Origin: Bathymodiolus brooksi
Taxonomy: Eukaryota > Mollusca > Bivalvia > Mytilida > Modiolidae
DNA: 64,000 bases
Direction: 5' to 3'
Assembly (NCBI GenBank): GCA_963680875.1
Contig: OY804579.1
Location: forward strand, 14,833,506-14,897,505
Position numbers and translations under genes: made by a program. Under the pieces are notes generated by a model that was not told where the DNA came from, ran no database searches, and saw only the letters and a list, made by a program, of their open reading frames with translations. Positions 50,801 through 59,800 of this stretch are shown in pieces; within the stretch, counting starts at the first letter, position 1, and each line of letters starts with the position of its first letter.

Positions 50801-53800
50801 TACGGCCGCCACCATGACGTGGTAGGCCGCTATGGAATCTGTGTCACAAATGACCACGGAGATGTTCCACTTGTCGTAAACACTTCCCAGTCCTTTCCTC
50901 ATTCATGACTTATCACGACGGGTTCCACTAGTGGAGTTCACCCCCGGTTGTTAGTGGGGTTCGTGTGACTCGATCTTTAGTTTTATATGTATGTTTTGTA
51001 GATCGTTGTTTGTCTTTTTACACTTTTTCTTTTGGCCATTGTACTGTCTGTTCTTCTTCGATATACGGATTCTGATTACTCCTTTGGTATCTTCAAACTC
51101 TTCTTTGTAGACCCATACACTAATGATAAGTATATCAGCATGAACAGTTGAAATAACATTTCGAACAGACACATCATTGCAACTATGGACAATAGACAAA
51201 TTTAAACAATGGAATTTACAATGAACATACATTAACGATATATTAATTATACTGATTTAATTAGACTGTTAAAAGTAGCAATAAAAACTTTATTTTTCTT
51301 AACCTGCCGATGTGCACGCCATGGCATGACAGCATATATGCAGCTACGTCTCTGGGGACAAATAAAAGAACAGAGGACTGACTTCAGCTCAAGAAGTGTA
51401 GATATAATAATGTTTTTGTCACTAAGTTATTTGATGGACATAAAAATTTGTCTTATCTTTATGAAAATAAGGTACCTGAGCATATTATTAGTTGTAAAGA
51501 AATTATGTCACAAATCATGTTGCCTCGCTGAGACATCTTCAGGCTAGGATCCTTACCATAACAAAGATTTTAGTTATCGCTCATCTGCAAGCTATGGCTC
51601 TCAATATAAATCAGATTTTAAAATTTGACAATTTTACTGTAACTATCTTGGCTGGATAAATTTTTTTTGTAATAATAAACTTTTCTGTAAACCGTACAGG
51701 AATATATTGATCTAATCACCACAATTATGTCTTGCTAAATACTTACAGGACCCAGTAATGAAGCCTGCCAATGTAGTACTGAAATATAAAAGAAATTATC
51801 ATTTTTTAGCTTCCATTAAAGGGTTGTAGGTTTTGTTCATAGAATAAACTTTTTATAAACAGTAGCCATATAATAATATGCTAAATTTCAGCTGATTCAA
51901 TTTCAAAATGTGACAGTCTAAGTCATTTAAAGAAATTTCTATTTTTAAGAATAACGGCAGCCATCTCCGATGATGATTTGCAACAAGAGTGTCAAAAGAC
52001 CATCACAGCCTGGTGGCGGTTTGGTGTAATTTAGTTCAATGGTTTTAGAGGAGTTTTTTAAAATGAATTTTAGGGTAAAATCAGGCCTAATTAGTATAAT
52101 TACAAACCTCACAGAAAATCTGTAATTTATTTTAAACAACCCCTTATCATGGTAGAACTGCCATCAGTGGTATAATGGTTAGTGTGCTCATCTGGAGTGT
52201 GGTATATCATGGGTTCAAGCCAGGTGTGCTCATCTGGAGTGTGGTATATCATGAGCCCCGGTTAGCCAGGTGTGCTCATCTGGAGTGTGGTATATCATGG
52301 GTTCAAGTCCCGGTTAGCCAGGTGTGCTCATCTGGAGTGTGGTATATCATGAGCCCTGGTTAGCCAGGTGTGCTCATCTGGAGTGTGGTATATCATGGGT
52401 TCAAGTCCCGGTTAGCCAGGTGTGCTCATCTGGAGTGTGGTATATCATGAGCCCCGGTTAGCCAGGTGTGCTCATCTGGAGTGTGGTATATCATGAGCCC
52501 CGGTTAGCCAGGTGTGCTCATCTGGAGTGTGGTATATCATGAGCCCCGGTTAGTCAGACGTGTTCATCTGGAGTGTGGTATATCATGAGCCCCGGTTAGC
52601 CAGGTGTGCTCATCTGGAGTGTGGTATATCATGAGCCCTGGTTAGCCAGGTGTGCTCATCTGGAGTGTAGTATATCATGAGCCTCGGTTAGCCAGGTGTG
52701 CTCATCTGGAGTGTGGTATATCATGAGCCCCAGTTAGCCAGGCGTGCTCATCTGGATTGTGGTATATCATGAGCCCTGGTTAGCCAGGTGTGCTCATCTG
52801 GAGTGTGGTATATCACGAGCCCCGGTTAGCCAGGTGTGCTCATCTGGAGTGTGGTATATCATGAGCCCCGGTTAGCCAGGTGTGCTCTTCTGGAGTGTGG
52901 TATATCGTGAGCCCCGGTTAGCCAGGTGTGCTCATCTGGAGTGTGGTATATCATGGGTTCAAGTCCCGGTTAGCCAGGTGTGCTCATCTGGAGTGTGGTA
53001 TATCGTGAGCCCCGGTTAGCCAGGTGTGCTCATCTGGAGTGTGGTATATCATGAGCCCCGGTTAGCCAGGTGTGCTCATCTGGAGTGTGGTATATCATGA
53101 GCCCCAGTTAGCCAGGTGTGCTCATCTGGAGTGTGGTATATCATGAGCCCCGGTTAGCCAGGTGTGCTCATCTGGAGTGTGGTATATCATGAGCCCTGGT
53201 TAGCCAGGTGTGCTCATCTGGAGTGTGGTATATCATGAGCCCCAGTTAGCCAGGTGTGCTCATCTGGAATGTGGTATATCATGAGCCCCGGTTAGCCAGG
53301 TGTGCTCATCTGGAGTGTGGTATATCATGAGCCCTGGTTAGCCAGGTGTGCTTATCTGGAGTGTGGTATATCATGAGCCCCGGTTAGCCAGGTGTGCTCA
53401 TCTGGAGTGTGGTATATCATGAGCCCTGGTTAGCCAGGTGTGCTCATCTGGAGTGTGGTATATCATGAGCCCCGGTTAGCCAGGTGTGCTCATCTGGAGT
53501 GTGGTATATCATGAGCCCCGGTTAGCCAGGTGTGCTCATCTGGAGTGTGGTATATCATGAGCCCCGGTTAGCCTGGTGTGCTCATCTGGAGTGTGGTATA
53601 TCATGAGCCCCGGTTAGCCAGGTGTGCTCATCTGGAGTGTGGTATATCATGAGCCCCGGTTAGCCAGGTGTGCTCATCTGGAGTGTGGTATATCATGGGT
53701 TCAAGCCCCGGTTCGCCAGGTGTGCTCATCTGGAGTGTGGTATATCATGAGCCCCGGTTAGCCAGGTGTGCTCATCTGGAGTGTGGTATATCATGGGTTC

Positions 53801-56800
53801 AAGCCCCGGTTAGCCAGACGTGCTCATCTGGAGTGTGGTATATCATGAGCCCCGGTTAGCCAGGTGTGCTCATCTGGAGTGTGGTATATCATGAGCCCTT
53901 GTTAGCCAGGTGTGCTCATCTGGAGTGTGGTATATCGTGAGCCCCGGTTAGCCAGGTGTGCTCATCTGGAGTGTGGTATATCGTGAGCCCCGGTTAGCCA
54001 GGTGTGCTCATCTGGAGTGTGGTATATTGTGAGCCCTGGTTAGCCAGGTGTGCTCATCTGGAGTGTGGTATATCATGAGCCCCGGTTAGCCAGGTGTGCT
54101 CATCTGGAGTGTGGTATATCATGAGCCCCGGTTAGCCAGGTGTGCTCATCTGGAGTGTGGTATATCGTGAGCCCCAGTTAGCCAGGTGTGCTCATCTGGA
54201 GTGTGGTATATCATGAGCCCCGGTTAGCCAGGTGTGCTCATCTGGAGTGTGGTATATCATGAGCCCCGGTTAGCCAGGTGTGCTCATCTGGAGTGTGGTA
54301 TATCATGAGCCCTGGTTAGCCAGGTGTGCTCATCTGGAGTGTGGTATATCATGAGCCCCGGTTAGCCAGGTGTGCTCATCTGGAGTGTGGTATATCATGA
54401 GCCCCGGTTAGCCAGGTGTGCTCATCTGGAGTGTGGTATATCATGGGTTCAAGCCCCGGTTAGCCAGGTGTGCTCATCTGGAGTGTGGTATATCATGAGC
54501 CCCGGTTAGCCAGGTGTGCTCATCTGGAGTGTGGTATATCATGGGTTCAAGCCCCGGTTAGCCAGACGTGCTCATCTGGAGTGTGGTATATCATGAGCCC
54601 CGGTTAGCCAGGTGTGCTCATCTGGAGTGTGGTATATCATGAGCCCCGGTTAGCCAGGTGTGCTCATCTGGAGTGTGGTATATCATGAGCCCCGGTTAGC
54701 CAGGTGTGCTCATCTGGAGTGTGGTATATCATGAGCCCCGGTTAGCCAGGTGTGCTCATCTGGAGTGTGGTATATCATGAGCCCCAGTTAGCCAGGTGTG
54801 CTCATCTGGAGTGTGGTATATCATGAGCCCTGGTTAGCCAGGTGTGCTCATCTGGAGTGTGGTATATCATGAGCCCTGGTTAGCCAGGTGTGCTCATCTG
54901 GAGTGTGGTATACCATGAGCCCCAGTTAGCCAGGTGTGCTCATCTGGAGTGTGGTATATCATGAGTCCCGGTTAGCCAGGTGTGCTCATCTGGAGTGTGG
55001 TATATCATGAGCCCTTGTTAGCCAGGTGTGCTCATCTGGAGTGTGGTATATCATGAGCCCCGGTTAGCCAGGTGTGCTCATCTGGAGTGTGGTATATCAT
55101 GAGCCCCAGTTAGCCAGGTGTGCTCATCTGGAGTGTGGTATATCATGAGCCCCGGTTAGCCAGGTGTGCTCATCTGGAGTGTGGTATATCGTGAGCCCTG
55201 GTTAGCCAGGTGTGCTCATCTGGAGTGTGGTATATCGTGAGCCCCAGTTAGCCAGGTGTGCTCATCTGGAGTGTGGTATATCGTGAGCCCCGGTTAGCCA
55301 GGTGTGCTCATCTGGAGTGTGGTATATTGTGAGCCCCGGTTAGCCAGGTGTGCTCATCTGGAGTGTGGTATATCATGAGCCCCGGTTAGCCAGGTGTGCT
55401 CATCTGGAGTGTGGTATATCATGAGCCCCGGTTAGCCAGGTGTGCTCATCTGGAGTGTGGTATATCATGGGTTCAAGCCCCGGTTAGCCAGGTGTGCTCA
55501 TCTGGAGTGTGGTATATCATGAGCCCCGGTTAGCCAGGTGTGCTCATCTGGAGTGTGGTATATCATGGGTTCAAGCCCCGGTTAGCCAGGTGTGCTCATC
55601 TGGAGTGTGGTATATCATGAGCCCCGGTTAGTCAGGTGTGCTCATCTGGAGTGTGGTATATCATGAGCCCTGGTTAGCCAGGTGTGCTCATCTGGAGTGT
55701 GGTATATCATGAGCCCTGGTTAGCCAGGTGTGCTCATCTGGAGTGTGATATATCATGAGCCCCGGTTAGCCAGGTGTGCTCATCTGGAGTGTGGTATATC
55801 ATGAGCCCCGGTTAGCCAGGTGTGCTCATCTGGAGTGTGGTATATCCTGAGCCCCGGTTAGCCAGGTGTGCTCATCTGGAGTGTGGTATATCATGAGCCC
55901 CGGTTAGCCAGGTGTGCTCATCTGGAGTGTGGTATATCATGAGCCCCGGTTAGCCAGGTGTGCTCATCTGGAGTGTGGTATATCATGAGCCCCGGTTAGC
56001 CAGGTGTGCTCATCTGGAGTGTGGTATATCATGAGCCCTGGTTAGCCAGGTGTGCTCATCTGGAGTGTGGTATATCATGAGCCCCGGTTAGCCAGGTGTG
56101 CTCATCTGGAGTGTGGTATATCATGAGCCCTGGTTAGCCAGGTGTGCTCATCTGGAGTGTGGTATATCATGAGCCCCGGTTAGCCAGACGTGCTCATCTG
56201 GAGTGTGGTATATCATGAGCCCCGGTTAGCCAGGTGTGCTCATCTGGAGTGTGGTATATCATGAGCCCCGGTTAGCCAGGTGTGCTCATCTGGAGTGTGG
56301 TATATCATGAGCCCCGGTTAGCCAGGTGTGCTCATCTGGAGTGTGGTATATCATGAGCCCCGGTTAGCCAGGTGTGCTCATCTGGAGTGTGGTATATCAT
56401 GAGCCCCGGTTAGCCAGGTGTGCTCATCTGGAGTGTGGTATATCATGAGCCTTGGTTAGCCAGGTGTGCTCATCTGGAGTGTGGTATATCATGAGCCCCG
56501 GTTAGCCAGGTGTGCTCATCTGGAGTGTGGTATATCATGAATCCCCGGTTAGCCAGGTGTGCTCATCTGGAGTGTGATATATCATGAGCCCCGGTTAGCC
56601 AGGTGTGCTCATCTGGAGTGTGGTATATCATGAGCCCCAGTTAGCCAGGTGTGCTCATCTGGAGTGTGGTATATCATGAGCCCTGGTTAGCCAGGTGTGC
56701 TCATCTGGAGTGTGGTATATCATGAGCCCCGGTTAGCCAGGTGTGCTCATCTGGAGTGTGGTATATCATGAGCCCCGGTTAGCCAGGTGTGCTCATCTGG

Positions 56801-59800
56801 AATGTGGTATATCATGAGCCCTGGTTAGCCAGGTATGCTCATCTGGAGTGTGGTATATCATGAGCCCCGGTTAGCCAGGTGTGCTCATCTGGAGTGTGGT
56901 ATATCATGAGCCCTGGTTAGCCAGGTGTGCTCATCTGGAGTGTGGTATATCATGAGCCCCGGTTAGCCAGGTGTGCTCATCTGGAGTGTGGTATATCATG
57001 AGCCCCGGTTAGCCAGGTGTGCTCATCTGGAGTGTGGTATATCATGAGCCCCGGTTAGCCAGGTGTGCTCATCTGGAGTGTGGTATATCATGGGTTCAAG
57101 CCCCGGTTAGCCAGGTGTGCTCATCTGGAGTGTGGTATATCATGAGCCCCAGTTAGCCAGATGTGCTCATCTGGAGTGTGGTATATCATGGGTTCAAGCC
57201 CCGGTTAGCCAGACGTGCTCATCTGGAGTGTGGTATATCATGAGCCCCGATTAGCCAGGTGTGCTCATCTGGAGTGTGGTATATCATGAGCCCCGGTTAG
57301 CCAGGTGTGCTCATCTGGAGTGTGATATATCATGAGCCCCGGTTAGCCAGGTGTGCTCATCTGGAGTGTGGTATATCGTGAGCCCCGGTTAGCCAGGTGT
57401 GCTCATCTGGAGTGTGGTATATCGTGAGCCCCGGTTAGCCAGGTGTGCTCATCTGGAGTGTGGTATATCGTGAGCCCCGGTTAGCCAGGTGTGCTCATCT
57501 GTTCATCCTGTTCATATTTTGGTGACATAAAATATTTTCATTCCCGTTTTGCTTTAGCCTATTAGTTTTTCCTACATTACAATGACATATTCACATAATA
57601 TGCAGTCGGGAAAACCACCATGAAAAAAAATATTTCTAGATATGTAGCACCCCCTCACACCTTTCAGTCCGTGGTGTTACCAATATAAAATTATTCTTTT
57701 TAGGAAAATGAAAAATAATTTTTATGTAAAAAGTGGTTACATACATAATATACAGGGAAATTATGCATAGTGTAGGATATTTTCTTTGGAGCACTATTTT
57801 TTTTTCACAATATTTGGATATGTAGTTGCAGAGTTCCATTTAAGCTGCATTATGAAACAAACAAGTTTTCATAATTGTATTTTGTTTCACTTTATATAAA
57901 GAAAAGATGATTTATACATAGTTATCAAAGTCAACTTTATTCAACTATAATATAATTTACTTCAATTATGTCATTTATCCTTTTTATGAAACAATTTACA
58001 TGAGGTAACACCACAGATAACAAAAGTAACACCAGGTCTAAACAGTATACTCCCATCAGCTCCTTAAATTATATCTTATAAGTAAATGACGATGTTTGAA
58101 CAATTTTTCTGCATAGGTTAAAGAGCAATATTTTGTTCTGAATATTACTGTTTATGGAATAATGTGTTTATTCACAATTTTGATGCTAAATGTCTGTGGT
58201 GTTACACAATCTTTATGGTAACACCATTGACAGTAACACCACAGACAAACACGTAAGTATTTTCGGGATAAAAGGAAAATAATATCTCCCTGACTATATT
58301 TTATATGTATATCCTGTGAAGAATACCAAATGTAATGTATTGTATATTTTTACATTTTGCTCAATTCTAACAAAAAGAAGTAGTGAGAAGTACACCACAG
58401 ACATAAAATGTATATACACAGATACCAATTGCACGTACCTTTTCGGCTCTATATTAGTTTATGGATCACTTTTGTGTTTGTCGTCTACACATGTCATGAA
58501 ACAGGAAATAAGCAAAGGGAGAAACTATTTTTGCTTCAAATATGACAAGACAGATGACTCTTACCAGTCTTAATAGGAAGGGTAACACCACAGACATGAA
58601 AATCTATAACAGCAGGTTTTTGCTAATTTTCTTTTTAAATTTCAATATATATCAAGCAAAAATAATGTTGTGCTATTAGAGTTTTAGGAATAGTTCAAAA
58701 ACAATATAAAGATCGAATAAAATCATTACATCTGAATAGTACAATTGACCAGAAGTAAGTCATTCTGGAAAAATAACATGTAACACCAAGGAAAAAACAG
58801 GTCTTCATGTAGCAAGTATAAATTCGCAATTGGACCAATCTGGATTTAGATGGTAAAACTATAGAGGGCTGATGTGCCTTCATGCAAAACATGTTTTCTC
58901 CAATCAGTTTGGTTTGATATTTGTCTTTTAATTGCATAATAACAGAAAAGTGCATGTATTTTGATAATGACCCATCAATACAACCAGATTAAAGTAATCT
59001 GATATGGTGCAAATCCATGCTGAATATGATGCTGATAACCACCAAGATGTCTTCTCAGAAATACATTAATTCAACATATTCATTATCTGAAAGTATACTA
59101 AGGCTAGATTTCATTAATTCCAACACTTATTTTATGTTGCATTTATCACTAATTTTCAAAATTTGAAAACTTAGGATTTTCACCAAAAAATTAGGTTTTT
59201 TTTTTTAGGATTATGAAGCTTTAATAAGGAATATTAGGGCTGCTGTCAAAAAGTAAGGAAAATTAGAAAACTAAGGGCCCGCTTGAAAGCCTGTGACTCT
59301 TGCTGGAAACAAAAAGCAAAAACTTACAATCATCTTCTAAAGGACCTGCAGTAAATCCAAACTCTTCTGGAATTTCTTGCCATAAATCCTGAAATTGCTG
59401 AAAATATAACATGTTCTTATAAAGTGATAAATACTGAGAATGAAAGTTTACAGTTCATACAAAAACAAATGGCTTTGGAAAAAGGGAAGGAAGAATAGCA
59501 AATAACAGGTCAGTTTTTTCTTAGCAATATTTATTAAAACACATTTAAAAAATACATATCTTTGTGCTGCTACAACATAAAATAATGAATTTTGCATATA
59601 GTTTTGGTGAGTCAATAAAAATACAAAAATCTATAATAAAGCTATGATAAACCTTAAACTCATTTTCTACAAAATTTAAAATCCTGCTACTGTCTGTAAT
59701 GAAAATAACAGGAATTTTTTAAGGAGAAGCATCAACCAAACGTACTTGTGTAATGTTTGATAGTCTGAGTCATGTTCATTTACATCCAGATATCCTTTCT

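Larger units (their letters stand above)
49300..51354 (-). mobile_element. hAT element with 5-bp target duplication, copy 2 (E2 intron 3)
   Basis: Same ends as the element at 7696-9006 (CAGGGGCGTAGCTGAGG and CAGCTACGTCTCTG), flanked by identical GGGAC (49295-49299, 51355-51359). At 2055 bp it keeps more of the transposase than copy 1 and has two insertions: a truncated SINE at 49940-50029 and a retroelement fragment at 50725-51110. Confidence 0.9.

Noticed and set aside
52155..52225. A tRNA gene, because of clear A- and B-box-like motifs.
   Set aside because: No complete cloverleaf with an acceptor stem can be formed. The sequence parallels the SINE head at 44572-44913.
58316..58573. An 85-codon frame in E2 intron 2.
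   Set aside because: No family resemblance, AT-rich composition and no splice or start evidence; length expected by chance.
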